From Anaeramoeba ignava (Eukaryota > Metamonada > Anaeramoebidae): 64,000 nucleotides of DNA. Under the pieces are notes generated by a model. It saw only the letters and a program-made list of their open reading frames with translations. It did no database searches and had not been told where the DNA came from. This document shows positions 1-12,400 of the stretch, one piece after another. The stretch covers positions 1 to 64,000 of the forward strand of contig JAPDFW010000028.1 in NCBI GenBank assembly GCA_028826165.1, read 5' to 3'. The position numbers were made by a program, and so were the translations under genes. The number at the start of each line of letters is the position of its first letter. The first letter of the stretch is position 1.

Positions 1-1397
1 TTAAATGTTTTTAAAAGAGCAATATCTGCATCTCTAACTTCTCCCATAACTCCATCTTTTTGTAAAAGAAAATTTGATGTATCTTCTTTATCTTCTTTTT
101 TTTCATTTTGATTTTGATTTTCTTTTTGATTTTGATTTTGATTTTGATTTTGATTTTGATTTTGATTTTCATTTTCATTTTGATTTTGATTTTGATTTTG
201 ATTTTCATTTTTATTTTCATTTTCATTTTCATTTTCATTTTCATTTTCATTTTGATTTTGATTTTCATTTTCATTTTGATTTTCATTTTGATTTTCATTT
301 TGATTTTCATTTTGATTTTCATTTTGATTTTGATTTTGATTTTGATTTTGATTTTGATTTTCATTTTGATTTTGATTTTTGCATTTTCATTTTCATTTTG
401 ATTTTCATTTTCATTTTCATTTTCATTTTGATTTTTGATTTTGATTTTTACTTTGATTTTGATTTGATTTTGATTTTGATTTTCATTTTGATTTCTTGAT
501 TTTGATTTTCATTTTCATTTTCATTTTCATTTTGATTTTCATTTTGATTTTGATTTTCATTTTGATTTTCATTTTCATTTTGATTTTGATTTTGATTTTG
601 ATTTTGATTTTGATTTTGATTTTGATTTTCATTTTTATTTTCATTTTCATTTTGATTTTGATTTTCATTTTCATTTTCATTTTCATTTTCATTTTGATTT
701 TGATTTTGATTTTGATTTTGAATTACATTTTGATTTTCATTTTCATTTTCATTTTCATTTTCATTTTCATTTTCATTTTCATTTTCATTTTCATTTTGAT
801 TTTGATTTCCATTTTCATTTTCATTTTCATTTTCATTTTCATTTTCATTTTCATTTTCATTTTCATTTTCATTTGATTCAATTTGAATATCAACAAAATC
901 ATCTTCTAAATCTTTCAATTTATAATTAACTTCTTGAGATTTTATTGGTTTTTGATTCGTTTGAAAAAATGATTTAAAAAAAGAAAAAGAAAAATCTGAT
1001 TTATTATATCTAACTTCAAATTCTTTTGAAATTGTTGAAGATCTACAAATTGATTTTCCATTAACTTTAAAAACTTCAATAGGAAATCTCATTCTAACTC
1101 TTGCATAACGAGCTTTATTAATTTTGTTTCTTAAATCATTAATTTTTTTTGAATTCTTATTCATTTTTTCATTTTTTGATTTTTCAATTTGTTTTTAGTT
1201 GAAAATAAAATTAATTTTAATGGATAAGATTCACATAAAATATTTTCTTGATTATCTAATAATTCAAATGAATAATCTTTTGACCATAATTTCTCTGTTC
1301 TTTTTTGTATTTTTTTAAGATTTGGTGTAATTTTTCTGTTTATTGAACCAATATTTTGAGCAAAATATAAAAATAAATTTTTTAATTTATTTTCCAT
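1..1397 (-). CDS. Myotubularin-related protein 14 (Jumpy)-like phosphoinositide phosphatase, N-terminal part, cut by the window edge
   Basis: The family removes the 3-phosphate from PI(3)P and PI(3,5)P2 on endosomal and autophagic membranes. Three blocks fit MTMR14: an N-terminal stretch from 1397 with the sequence ENILCESYPLKLILF; a block near 1110-1040 containing ARYARVRMRF and SICRSSTIS; and a block at 50-1 reading GEVRDADIALLKTF, which resembles the family's VRGYDIQLL region. The CX5R catalytic loop would lie beyond base 1. The second and third blocks are separated by roughly 800 bp of hexanucleotide repeat coding mostly (EN)n and (QN)n. Two frame breaks are visible. At 1161-1164 the first frame ends in TGA overlapping an ATG, within an A run, where one extra A would join the frames. 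The second lies somewhere inside the repeat, roughly 110-500. The start at 1397 is the first ATG and follows a T-rich TTTTTCATTTTT stretch. The family call comes from remembered motifs and is good, not certain. Confidence 0.6.
100..880. repeat. Coding hexanucleotide microsatellite (ATTTTG / ATTTTC)n
   Basis: Nearly 800 bp of ATTTTG, ATTTTC and occasional ATTTTT hexamers. On the minus strand they read CAAAAT (Gln-Asn) and GAAAAT (Glu-Asn). Units of five or seven bases near 375, 435-475, 495 and 720 break the hexamer phase. The long plus-strand frames rich in Phe/Asp or Ile/Leu here are shadows of the repeat, not genes. Confidence 0.9.
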
Positions 1398-1435
1398 TTT
1401 AAAAAAATGAAAAATGAAAAAATTATTTTTTAATT

Positions 1436-4400
1436 TTATTTCTTTTCTAAATTATTTATATTTTTAATAACTTTCTCTAATTCTTTAAAGATAATTTCTG
1501 TTTTTCCTTTGTTAATAAGTGAAAATTTATAAATTTCTTTAAAAGAATCATTTAATTTCTTAAATTTTTGTGAAGATGATAAAAAATTTATAATTTTTTG
1601 AAGGAAAGAATGTAAATATGATTCTAATTTTGAAAACATTTGATTTTTGGTTAAATTTTGAAGTAATTCTTGATTTAAAGGAAAACAACTTTGAATATCC
1701 AAAAAATTTTTAAATCCAATAATAAATTTTTTCAATTTAATATTTTCATGACAAATTTCAGCATATTTTAAATATAATTTTGCTAAATAAATTCTAATTT
1801 CAATAAAATCATTCAAGAATTTTTGATGAGAAAAAAATTTGATTGCAATTTCAAAATGAGAAATAATTTCATTCAATCTTTTCAAAGTAATTTTTTCCTT
1901 TTGATTTTCAACTTCCATTTCAAAAAGTAATGATTCCAATTTGATAATTGGATTTACAAATCATTTCCGAATGATTAAGAGAATTAAAAATATCTAATGA
2001 TGATTTAAATATCTTCAAAATTGTATGTTTTGATCTATTAGAAGATGAATTCAATCTTGTTGCTTGAATAAATAAAGCTTTTCCCAAAAGTAAATTGACA
2101 TCAAATTCAAGACTAATTTTGATTTTTTCATTTGAAATGATTTTCTTTTTGCATCAAGAAAATATTTGATTGCATTTGCAAAATAGAATCTTCAGAATTT
2201 GAGTACTCATTCTTGTAAAGTTGTCCTTCTTTGATTGCTTCTGAAAGCATCATTCTTGCAAAATTGAATTCAATCACAATGATATTCATTTTATTTCCAA
2301 CAATTTTTGCTGATTTCAATGCGTTTTCATAAAATCTAATAGCCATCGTTATTCTTTCCGATTGATTATAAATTGTCGCAACTTCATTATAAATTTCAGA
2401 AAGTTTTTGGTGTATTTGTTGATATTTTTCTTGTTCTGAATTTAATCCAATATTGCTTGCTTCCAATTTAATAAGTGCATTTTTTTGACTGTTTTTGATT
2501 GAATTGAAATCATTTGCAAAAGATGTTTCCATTGTAATTGATGCACGAAGAAAAATTCGTATTGCTATAAATAATATATCCAATTTATCTGTTGGAATTT
2601 GTGGGAAAAATGTTTTTAAAAATGGATGACAATTTTTATGAATATTTTCTATTTCTTTTGTATAACTGTTGAAAAGCTTTTTTTTATCAATAATTTTGGA
2701 AATTTCATAATAAACACTTCCAAGTTCAACAAGCAAAGATGAAAATAAACTTTCAAATTCTTCCAATATTTTGTTATTTTTTCCTATTCCAAAATCTTCA
2801 AAGCATTTTATTGATAAATTAATCCAATGAATAATTTCAGGAATGTATTTATGATCTTCTTTGATTGTCATTTCTGTGATTTTTTGATACATTTTAAACA
2901 AATCTTTTTGATGTTCTATGATTAATTTTTGGATATCTTGTTGATTTTCTTTAAAATCATTAAAATGAGATTTTAAAATGTTTACTGCTTTTTGGATATT
3001 TTGAGCAGCCATTTCAAATGATTTTTTCTTATGGTTTTGGAAATCATTATTTTGGATATTTTCAATATTTTCAACTTTTTCAATATTTTGATTATTTTGA
3101 TTATTTTGAATATTTTGAATTTTCTTCTTTTTCCCTTTTTTTTGTTGTTGTTGTTGTTGTTTTTGTTTTTGCTTTTGCTTTTTGTTTTTATTCTTTTTAT
3201 TCTTTCTTTTTTTTAAATTGTTCTTGTTTTTTAATATTTTTTTATCCTTTGAATGTGATTCTATATTTTCAATTTGAGGCTTCTCATTTATATCTAATTT
3301 ATCGTTATTAATTGGATCTTCTTTAGTTTCATGATAAAATTCATATAAATAAGCATCTCTTAAATGTTTATGAACATAAGCAGACAAAAGAGGGAAATTT
3401 TTTTCATCAATCATTTCCAAAAATTTACTTAGTAATGTTTGAGCCTTTTTAATTGATTCTTTTTCTCCTGTTTTCAAAAGATGAATACCAACTCTATGAC
3501 AAAGTAATGCAACAGGAAAAAATTTTTCTGTTAAATCACCAATTTTAGAAATATCAAATAATTTTTCATCAAAATCTGTTTCAATTATTTTAAGAGTGTT
3601 TTTTGAGGCATTTTTCTTTAACAAATAAGTGCCAATATCTTTAGTTAAATTCGTTTTCAAAAACGAAAAAATTTGTCGTGAAGTTTCTTGCAAAAAACCA
3701 GTGATATTGTTGTAAAAAGAAGATTGCAAGTTGTTTTTCTTTGTTGGATCATTATCATCCAAATCTGAATACATTGCTTGAATAATTTCCTCAGTTTTAA
3801 CAAATTCGTAATTAAGAATAAACCCATTTTTATGTTTGCAAACTAAACTTTCAGGAATATTTGATAAAACATTATTCCAATAATATTCCAAACAAGTATT
3901 AAATGAAGGTTTATCTGCTACATCCTTAAGATAAAGAGTAACAATTGGATGTGAATTGTCGAAATTGAAAAGCATCATATCACTTCCCAATGTAATGTTT
4001 AAATTATCAAATTTCCATTTGCAAATTCTTGGGAAAGTTGTTGGTAAATTTGCTTTTGATGAAAATGATGTTTTTGTAATTGAATTTTGCATTTCTTGAT
4101 TTTTATAATATTGTTGATGTTGAAGTAAATAATAACTGATCAACGAATCCTCATCTATTGGTTTTGATAAAAAATTCTGAGGTTTTTGCGGTTGAAGATC
4201 ATTTGGAGAAAGTGAATAATAAATGAATTTAGAATATCGATTTTGTTTAATTTCTTTTTCTTGAAGAATATTTGATAAAATGTTATTTTTCAAATTTAAT
4301 TGGCCTAAATTAAAAGAATCATTTTGCATTGAATTTGGATTAATTTTTTCTCTAATCAATTGTTTTATTTCCGGAATTTGATTTTGTTTTGAAATTTGTG

Positions 4401-4581
4401 AGAAATGAGAAGGTAATTCTATATCATCAAGAAGAATAGTATTTCCAACTTTATTCATTAAAAACATTGAATCTTTTTTTTGGAAAGGAATTGTTAATAA
4501 TCTAATCATTGTTTCATGAGTTGAAATAAAATCAGTGTCTTTAAGATCATCAGTTAAATCCAACAAATCTTTAAGATTCAA
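1436..4581 (-). CDS. EDRF1-like TPR protein (three apparent frame breaks near its 3' end)
   Basis: Human EDRF1 is a large nuclear TPR protein linked to erythroid transcription; its role in protists is unknown. The N-terminal half follows the family closely: IRLLTIPFQKK followed by VGNTILLDDIEL; then CKWKFDNLNITLGSDMMLF; then LEYYWNNVLSNIPESLVCKHKNG followed by KTEEI. A Lys/Asn/Gln-rich linker at about 3110-3250 separates this core from a TPR-like helical C-terminus with elements such as IAIRFYENALKSAKI. The first ORF stops at 2128, but coding signal continues. Near 2195, one extra T in ATTTTG opens a frame reading ANAIKYFLDAKRKS. Near 2118, one extra A in an A run opens DVNLLLGKALFIQATRLN. 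Near 1943, dropping one A gives YQIGSLLFEM and joins the last ORF, 1939-1436. A 46-nt GT-AG intron (about 1961-1916) could also explain the last step. The ATG at 4581 is in frame with the family N-terminus. Confidence 0.75.
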
Positions 4582-4681
4582 TAAAGTAAGTTTTTGTGAT
4601 TTAAATTCTGGGGATTGAATCTTTTATTTTTAAATTAAATAAAAATAATTTAATTAATTTAAATTTCAAACTATAAAATTA

Positions 4682-5431
4682 TTAATTTACTCGATAATCG
4701 TATTGAAGCCAATTTATTGGTGGTTTGTTTATGTTTGTATTTTGAGGTAATTGAATAAAATTTAAGCTTCCAAATGTATCTCTTAAAATTTTTATTGTAT
4801 TTTTAATTTGATTTTTTTCGTTTATTTTTTGATTTTGTAATTTTATATCTTCAAGGTTTGAATTATATATTTTTGCAATTTGATTTTTTGGTATTTCAAT
4901 TAAGGATAATTGTTTCTTTTTCTTTTGATTTTCATTTTCAATTTGAAATTGATTTTTATTTTTATTTTCAATTTGAAATTGATTTTCATTTTGATTTTGA
5001 TTTTGATTTTGATTTTGATTTTCAATTTGATTTTGATTTTCATTTTCATTTTCAATTTGATTTTCAATTTGATTTTCAATTTGATTTAAAGTTAAAATTT
5101 CATTTTGATTTTCAATTTGATTTTCAATTTGATTTAAAGTTAAAATTTCATTTTGATTTTTATTTTGATTTTTATTTTGATTTTGAATTTGATTTTGATT
5201 TTGATTTTGATTTTGATTTTGATTTTGATTTTGATTTTGATTTTGATTTTGATTTTGAATTTGATTTTGAATTTGATTTTGAATTTGATTTTGATTTTGA
5301 TTTTGATTTTGATTTTGATTTTGATTTTGATTTTGATTTTGATCAGGTAAAAAAAGAAACCTTGAATTATCTGCTAAAATTTTATTATCAATTAAAAGTT
5401 TTGTAAAATCAAGTGTTGCAATTGTTTTCAT
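4682..5431 (-). CDS. Asn/Gln-rich protein of unknown family
   Basis: I do not recognise this 249-residue protein. Residues 1-29 are ordinary sequence (MKTIATLDFTKLLIDNKILA, then SRFLFLP). About residues 30-165 are low-complexity QN, EN and IQNQ repeats from CAAAAT/GAAAAT microsatellite, including a repeated block NEILTLNQIENQ. The last 80 residues are ordinary again: KQLSLIEIPKNQIAKIYNSN, an amphipathic stretch rich in Lys/Asn/Gln, then TFGSLNFIQLP and the terminus PPINWLQYDYRVN. The non-repetitive ends look conserved, so a real gene with a repeat insertion is likely. The ATG follows a T-rich leader containing TTTTTCATTTT. It sits about 100 bp downstream, on the same strand, of the EDRF1-like gene. 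Confidence 0.6.
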   Translation of the reverse strand: MKTIATLDFTKLLIDNKILADNSRFLFLPDQNQNQNQNQNQNQNQNQNQIQNQIQNQIQNQNQNQNQNQNQNQNQNQNQNQIQNQNKNQNKNQNEILTLNQIENQIENQNEILTLNQIENQIENQIENENENQNQIENQNQNQNQNQNENQFQIENKNKNQFQIENENQKKKKQLSLIEIPKNQIAKIYNSNLEDIKLQNQKINEKNQIKNTIKILRDTFGSLNFIQLPQNTNINKPPINWLQYDYRVN

Positions 5432-5500
5432 TTATTAAAAAAAAATTTCTTTTTATTTTTTGAAATGAAAAAAAATGAAAAAAAATGAAAAATGAAAAAA

Positions 5501-8500
5501 TTAATTTTTTAAATCTTTTAAAATTAAATCAATAATTGAATTTTGATTTAATTGAAAATAATCTTTTAAATCATAAAATTCTTCTAAAATAATTTCTTTT
5601 TCTTTTTCTTTTTCAATGTTATTAAATTTATCATGATAAAGAAAATAAATAAATTGATTAATTGTTTCAAATGATTTTCTTGAATAATCATGAACTTGAT
5701 TTGATGAATCTTGAATATTTAATTCAAACATTCCTTTAAATAATTCACTTCTAATTATTAATATTAATTTATGAATTTTAATTTCTTTTTCTTCAACAAT
5801 AATTTTAAAATCTTTGGTTTCATTTTCTTTATATAATTTTGATAAATCATTTATTATTCCTTTTCTTCCTTTTTTAATTTCAATCCAATTTGGTTCAATT
5901 CCAATTTCTTTAATAAACTTTTGAATAATTTCTTTTTCATTTTCATTTTCATTTTCATTTTCATTTTCATTTTCATTTTCTTTTTCTTTTTCATTTTCAT
6001 TTTCTTTTTCATTTTCATTTTCATTTTCATTTTCAATTTCATTTTCTTTTTCATTTTCTTTTTCATTTTGTTTTGAATTAAATTTTTCAATAAATTTATC
6101 AAAATTATAAAATCCAGTATAAATAAAATTTAAAATAATTTCAATTTCTTTTTTTGGTTTTTGATAACAATTATTAATAAATTTTTGTAAAATCAATTCA
6201 TTATTATCAAATCTTGTTAATAATATTAATTTATGAACTTTAAATTTAAATAAATCATTTGATTGAATTATTAAATCTGAAAATTGATTATTTGATTTCA
6301 ATAAATTATTCATATCTTCATTAATTGAATAAATTTGTGAAAATAATTGAATAAATTGTTTTGTGATTTGTTTTTGTTTCAAATTATCAATATTCATATC
6401 ATTCATTAATAAAAAATTGATTATATTTTCATTTTGTTTTTTAATTGATATTGAAAGAATTGTTTCATCTTGATTTGTTTTTGAATTAATATCAGCACCT
6501 TTGGAAATTAAATATTTAACAATTTGAATTGAATTGAATTTGCAAACTAAATGTAAAGCTGTTTCATTTTGATTATTTTTTGCATTAATATCAATTCCTT
6601 TGGAAATTAAATATTCAATAACTTTTAATGAAGGATTATTTTGGCAAGCATAATGTAAAGCAGTTTCATTTCGATTTGTTTTTGAATTAATATCAATTCC
6701 TGATTCAATAAGAAATTTGATAATTTGAAAAGAATTGAATTGACAAGCAAAATGTAAAGCTGTTTCATTTTGATTATTTTTGATATTAATATCAGCACCT
6801 TTGGAAACTAAATATTTAACATTTTGAATTGAATTTAATCTGGAAATTAAATTTAAAGCTGTTTCATTTTGATTTGTTTTTGCATTTATATCAATTCCTT
6901 TTTCAATTAAATATTCAATAATTTCAAGTGATGAATTATTTTGACAAGCAAAATGTAAAACTGTTTCGTTTCGATTTGTTTTTTCATTTATATCAACACC
7001 TTTGGAAATTAAATATTCAATAACTCTAAGTGGAGGATTATTTTGGCAAACAAAATGTAAAACATTTTTGTTTTGATTTGTTTTTGCATTAATATCAATT
7101 CCTTTTTCAACTAAATATTGTATAACTTCAAGCGGTGAATTATATTGGCAAGCATTATGTAAGAGTGTTTGATTTGAATTTGTTTTTGCGTTAATATCAG
7201 AACCTTTTTCAATTAAATATTGAATAACTTCGAATGGAGAATGATTTCTCGAGGAATAAAGCAAAGCTGTTTGATTTTGATTATTTTTTGCATTAATATC
7301 AATTCCTTTGGAAATTAAATATTGAATAATTTCAAATGATGAATTATATTCACAAACGATGTGTAAAGCTGTTTGATTTCTATTTGTTTTTTCATTTATA
7401 TCAATTCCTTTGGAAATTAAATATTCAATAATTTCAAGTGAATTGCTTCGACAAGCATAATGTAGAACTGTTTCATTTTGATTCGTTTTTGCATTAATAT
7501 CAATTCCTTTGGAAACTAAATATTCAATAAGTTTAAGTGATGAATAATTTAGACAAACTAAATGTAGAACTGTTTCATCTTGATCTGTTTTTGCATTAAT
7601 ATCAGCACCTTTGGAAATCAAATATTCAATAATTTCAAGTGATGAATTATTTCTACAGGCTGAATGTAAAACTGTTTTACCATAATTTGTTTTTGCATTA
7701 ATATCAGCACCTTTGGAAATCAAATATTCAATAATTTCAATTGTTGGGTTATTTTGGCAAGTTAAATATAAAGCTGTTTCATTTTGATCTGTTTTTGCAT
7801 TAATATCAATTCCTTTGGAAATTAAATATTCAATAATTTCAAGTGATGGATTATTTCTACAAGCTGAATGTAAAATTGTTTCACTATAATCTGCTTTTGC
7901 ATTAATATCAATTCCTTTTTCAACAAGATATTTGATAACTTGAATTGTATTATTTTGATTCTCAAAAAAATAATGTAAAATTGTTTCATTATAATCTGCT
8001 TTTGAATTGATATGAATGCCTTTAGAAACCAAATATTCAATAACTTCAAGTGATGGATTGTTTTGGCAAGCATAATGTAAAACTGTTTCATTCCATTTGG
8101 TTTTTTCATGAATATCAACACCTTTGGAAATTAAATATTCAATAATTTCAATTGTTGGATTATTTTCACAAACCAAATGAATAAGTGTTTGATTCCATTT
8201 GGTTTTTTCATTAATATCAATTCCTTTGGAAATTAAATATTTAATAACTTTGAATGATGGATTATTTTGACAAGCTAATTGTAAAGTTGTTTCATTAGCT
8301 CTTGTAATTGCATTTATATCAAGACCTTTGGAAATTAAATATTCAATAACTTTAAGTGTGTTTTCTTGGCATGCATAATGTAAAATTGTTTCATTCTCAC
8401 TTGTAATTGCATTTATATCAATTCCTTTGGAAATTAAATATTCAATAACTTCAAGTGAATTCTTTTTACATGCAGAATGTAAAATTGTTTCATTCCATAT

Positions 8501-9430
8501 TGTTTTTGAATTAATATTAATTCCTTTAGATATTAAATATTCAATAACTTCAATTGAATTGTTATAACAAGCATAATGTAATATTGTTTCATTCCATTTG
8601 GTTTTTGAATTAATATTAATTCCTTTAGATATTAAATATTCAATAACTTCAAGTGAATTGCTTTTACATGCAGAATGTAAAATTGTTTTATGTTGATTTG
8701 TTTTTGAATTAATATTAATTCCTTTGGAAATTAAATATTCAATAACTTGAATTGAATTGCTTTTAGATGCATAATGTAATACTGTTTTATTTTGTTTTGT
8801 TTTTTCATTTATATTATTAATTCCTTTGGAAATTAAATATTCAATAACTTCAATTGAATTATTTTGACATGCAAAATGTAAAACTGTTTTATTTTCATTT
8901 GCTTTTTCATTTATATTATTATTTCCTTTAGAAAGTAAATATTCAATAATTTTAATTGAATTATATTCACATGCATAATGTAATATTGTTTTATTTCTGT
9001 TTGTCTTTTCATTTATATTATTAATTTTATTGGAAATTAAATATTCAATAATTTCAATTAATTCTTTTTCATTTTTTAAATATTTTATTAAATAATGAAT
9101 AATTGTTTTTCCTTTTTTATCTTTTGAATTAATATCAATTCCTTTTGTAATTAATAATTTAATTATTTCAATTTTTGATTGATTTATAATTGAAATTTGT
9201 AATAAATTTCTTCCTTTTTTATCTTTAAAATTAATATCATTATCATTATCATCATTATTAAATAATTTTGTTATTAAATATTCAATTATTTCTTTGGAAA
9301 CTTTTTGTTTTATTGAATATTTTATTATTTTCTTTTTATTTTTTTCTTCATTAATAATTTCTTTTATTATTTCTTTAATTTTTTCAATTTCATTTTCTTT
9401 TATAATTTTATAAATTTTATTTTTATTCAT
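5501..9430 (-). CDS. Ankyrin(28)-BTB-BTB protein, copy A
   Basis: Intronless gene of 1309 residues. A short Lys/Glu/Ile-rich N-terminus of about 70 residues precedes roughly 28 ankyrin repeats of 33-34 residues with the consensus N-x-N-E-T-x-L-H-x-A-C-Q-N-N, then EVIEYLISKGIDINAKT. Two BTB/POZ-type segments follow: one reads FSDLIIQSNDLFKFKVHKLI, the second FKIIVEEKEIKIHKLILI followed by RSELFKGMF. They are separated by an acidic (EN/EKEN)n linker encoded by microsatellite near 5935-6065. The final part, through FETINQFIYFLYHDKF, completes the second BTB core. Ankyrin-BTB proteins commonly act as cullin-3 substrate adaptors or scaffolds; nothing here shows the partner. The 5' leader carries several TTTTTCATTTTT words. 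The next gene on this strand upstream is a near-copy (9495-13353). A relative with introns lies at 29353-32374. Confidence 0.9.
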   Translation of the reverse strand: MNKNKIYKIIKENEIEKIKEIIKEIINEEKNKKKIIKYSIKQKVSKEIIEYLITKLFNNDDNDNDINFKDKKGRNLLQISIINQSKIEIIKLLITKGIDINSKDKKGKTIIHYLIKYLKNEKELIEIIEYLISNKINNINEKTNRNKTILHYACEYNSIKIIEYLLSKGNNNINEKANENKTVLHFACQNNSIEVIEYLISKGINNINEKTKQNKTVLHYASKSNSIQVIEYLISKGININSKTNQHKTILHSACKSNSLEVIEYLISKGININSKTKWNETILHYACYNNSIEVIEYLISKGININSKTIWNETILHSACKKNSLEVIEYLISKGIDINAITSENETILHYACQENTLKVIEYLISKGLDINAITRANETTLQLACQNNPSFKVIKYLISKGIDINEKTKWNQTLIHLVCENNPTIEIIEYLISKGVDIHEKTKWNETVLHYACQNNPSLEVIEYLVSKGIHINSKADYNETILHYFFENQNNTIQVIKYLVEKGIDINAKADYSETILHSACRNNPSLEIIEYLISKGIDINAKTDQNETALYLTCQNNPTIEIIEYLISKGADINAKTNYGKTVLHSACRNNSSLEIIEYLISKGADINAKTDQDETVLHLVCLNYSSLKLIEYLVSKGIDINAKTNQNETVLHYACRSNSLEIIEYLISKGIDINEKTNRNQTALHIVCEYNSSFEIIQYLISKGIDINAKNNQNQTALLYSSRNHSPFEVIQYLIEKGSDINAKTNSNQTLLHNACQYNSPLEVIQYLVEKGIDINAKTNQNKNVLHFVCQNNPPLRVIEYLISKGVDINEKTNRNETVLHFACQNNSSLEIIEYLIEKGIDINAKTNQNETALNLISRLNSIQNVKYLVSKGADINIKNNQNETALHFACQFNSFQIIKFLIESGIDINSKTNRNETALHYACQNNPSLKVIEYLISKGIDINAKNNQNETALHLVCKFNSIQIVKYLISKGADINSKTNQDETILSISIKKQNENIINFLLMNDMNIDNLKQKQITKQFIQLFSQIYSINEDMNNLLKSNNQFSDLIIQSNDLFKFKVHKLILLTRFDNNELILQKFINNCYQKPKKEIEIILNFIYTGFYNFDKFIEKFNSKQNEKENEKENEIENENENENEKENENEKEKENENENENENENENEKEIIQKFIKEIGIEPNWIEIKKGRKGIINDLSKLYKENETKDFKIIVEEKEIKIHKLILIIRSELFKGMFELNIQDSSNQVHDYSRKSFETINQFIYFLYHDKFNNIEKEKEKEIILEEFYDLKDYFQLNQNSIIDLILKDLKN

Positions 9431-9494
9431 TTTATTTTTTTTTATTTTTATTTTTTGAAATGAAAAAAAATGAAAAAAAATGAAAAATGAAAAA

Positions 9495-12400
9495 TTAATT
9501 TTTTAAATCTTTTAAAATTAAATCAATAATTGAATTTTGATTTAATTGAAAATAATCTTTTAAATCATAAAATTCTTCTAAAATAATTTCTTTTTCTTTT
9601 TCAATATTATTAAATTTATCATGATAAAGAAAATAAATAAATTGATTAATTGTTTCAAATGATTTTCTTGAATAATCATGAACTTGATTTGATGAATCTT
9701 GAATATTTAATTCAAACATTCCTTTAAATAATTCACTTCTTAATTATTAATATTAATTTATGAATTTTAATTTCTTTTTCTTCAACAATAATTTTAAAAT
9801 CTTTGGTTTCATTTTCTTTATATAATTTTGATAAATCATTTATTATTCCTTTTCTTCCTTTTTTAATTTCAATCCAATTTGGTTCAATTCCAATTTCTTT
9901 AATAAACTTTTGAATAATTTCTTTTTCATTTTCATTTTCATTTTCATTTTCATTTTCATTTTCTTTTTCAATTTCATTTTCTTTTTCATTTTCTTTTTCA
10001 TTTTGTTTTGAATTAAATTTTTCAATAAATTTATCAAAATTATAAAATCCAGTATAAATAAAATTTAAAATAATTTCAATTTCTTTTTTTGGTTTTTGAT
10101 AACAATTATTAATAAATTTTTGTAAAATCAATTCATTATTATCAAATCTTGTTAATAATATTAATTTATGAACTTTAAATTTAAATAAATCATTTGATTG
10201 AATTATTAAATCTGAAAATTGATTATTTGATTTTAATAAATTATTCATATCTTCATTAATTGAATAAATTTGTGAAAATAATTCAATAAATTGTTTTGTG
10301 ATTTGTTTTTTTTTTAAATTATCAATATTCATATCATTCATTAATAAAAAATTGATTATATTTTCATTTTGTTTTTTAATTGATATTGAAAGAATTGTTT
10401 CATCTTGATTTGTTTTTGAATTAATATCAGCACCTTTGGAAATTAAATATTTAACAATTTGAATTGAATTGAATTTGCAAACTAAATGTAAAGCTGTTTC
10501 ATTTTGATTATTTTTTGCATTAATATCAATTCCTTTGGAAATTAAATATTCAATAACTTTTAATGAAGGATTATTTTGACAAGCAATATGTAAAGCAGTT
10601 TCATTTTGATTTGTTTTTGAATTAATATCAATTCCTGATTCAATAAGAAATTTGATAATTTGAAAAGAATTGAATTGACAAGCAAAATGTAAAGCAGTTT
10701 TATTTTGATTATTTTTGATATTAATATCAGCACCTTTGGAAACTAAATATTTAACATTTTGAATTGAATTTAATCTGGAAATTAAATGTAAAGCTGTTTC
10801 ATTTTGATTTGTTTTTGCATTTATATCAATTCCTTTTTCAATTAAATATTCAATAATTTCAAGTGATGAATTATTTTGACAAGCAAAATGTAAAACTGTT
10901 TCGTTTCGATTTGTTTTTTCATTTATATCAACACCTTTGGAAATTAAATATTCAATAATTCTAAGTGGAGGATTATTTTGGCAAACAAAATGTAAAACAT
11001 TTTTGTTTTGATTTGTTTTTGCATTAATATCAATTCCTTTTTCAATTAAATATTGTATAACTTCAAGCGGTGAATTATATTGGCAAGCATTATGTAAGAG
11101 TGTTTGATTTGAATTTGTTTTTGCGTTAATATCAGAACCTTTTTCAATTAAATATTGAATAATTTCAAATGGTTTATTTCTGCAAGCAAAATGTAAAGCA
11201 GTTTCATTTTGATTTGTTTTTTCATTTATATCAATTCCTTTGGATATTAAATATTCAATAATTTCAAATGATGGGCTATTTTGGCAAGCTAAATGTAAAA
11301 CTGTTTCATTGTAATTCGTTTTTTCATTTATATCAATTCCTTTGGAAATTAAATATTCAATAACTTCAAGTGAATTATATTGGCAAGCATAATGTAGAAC
11401 TGTTTCATTTCCATTTGTTTTTGAATTAATATCAACACCTTTAGAAACTAAATATTCAATTATTTCAAGTGATGAATTATATCTACAAGCTGTATGTAAA
11501 ACTGTTTCGTTTTGATTTGTTTTTGAATTAATATCAGCACCTTTAGAAACTAAATATTCAATAACTTCAATTGTTGGATTATTTCGACAAGCTGTATGTA
11601 AAACTGTTTCATTATAATTCGTTTTTGAATGAATATCAGCACCTTTAGATATTAAATATTCATTAACTTCAAGTGAGCTGGATTCACAAGTTAAAAGTAA
11701 AGGTGTTTCATTATAATTTGTTTTTGCATTAATATCAATTCCTTTGGAAATTAAATATTCAATAATTTCAAGTGATGGATTGCTTCTACAAATTGAATGT
11801 AAAATTGTTTCATTTTGATCTGTTTTTGCATTAATATCAATTCCTTTTTCAACAAGATATTTGATAACTTGAATTGTATTATTTTGATTCTCAAAAACAT
11901 AATGTAAAATTGTTTCATTATAATCTGTTTCTGAATTAATATAAATGCCTTTGGAAATCAAATATTCAATAACTTCAAGTGATGGATTGTATTGGCAAGC
12001 AATATGTAAAACTGTTTCATTCCATTTGGTTTTTTCATGAATATCAACACCTTTGGAAATTAAATATTCAATAATTTCAATTGTTGGATTATTTTCACAA
12101 ACCAAATGAATAAGTGTTTGATTCCATTTATTTTTTTCATAAATATCAATTCCTTTGGAAATTAAATATTCAATAACTTTGAATGATGGATTATTTTGAC
12201 AAGCTAATTGTAAAGTTGTTTCATTATCATTTGTAATTGCATGAATATCAAGACCTTTGGAAATTAAATATTCAATAACTTTAAGTGAGTTTTTTTGGCA
12301 TGCATAATGTAAAATTGTTTGATTCCATTTATTTTTTTCATGAATATTAATTCCTTTGGAAATTAAATATTCAATAACTTCAAGTGAATTCTTTTTACAT

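Noticed and set aside
74-876. Long plus-strand frames of Phe/Asp/His and Ile/Leu
   Set aside because: They are shadows of the ATTTTG/ATTTTC repeat; the minus strand carries family motifs on both sides.
7822-8121. 99-codon frame opposite in phase to ankyrin copy A
   Set aside because: Shadow of the periodic ankyrin codons.
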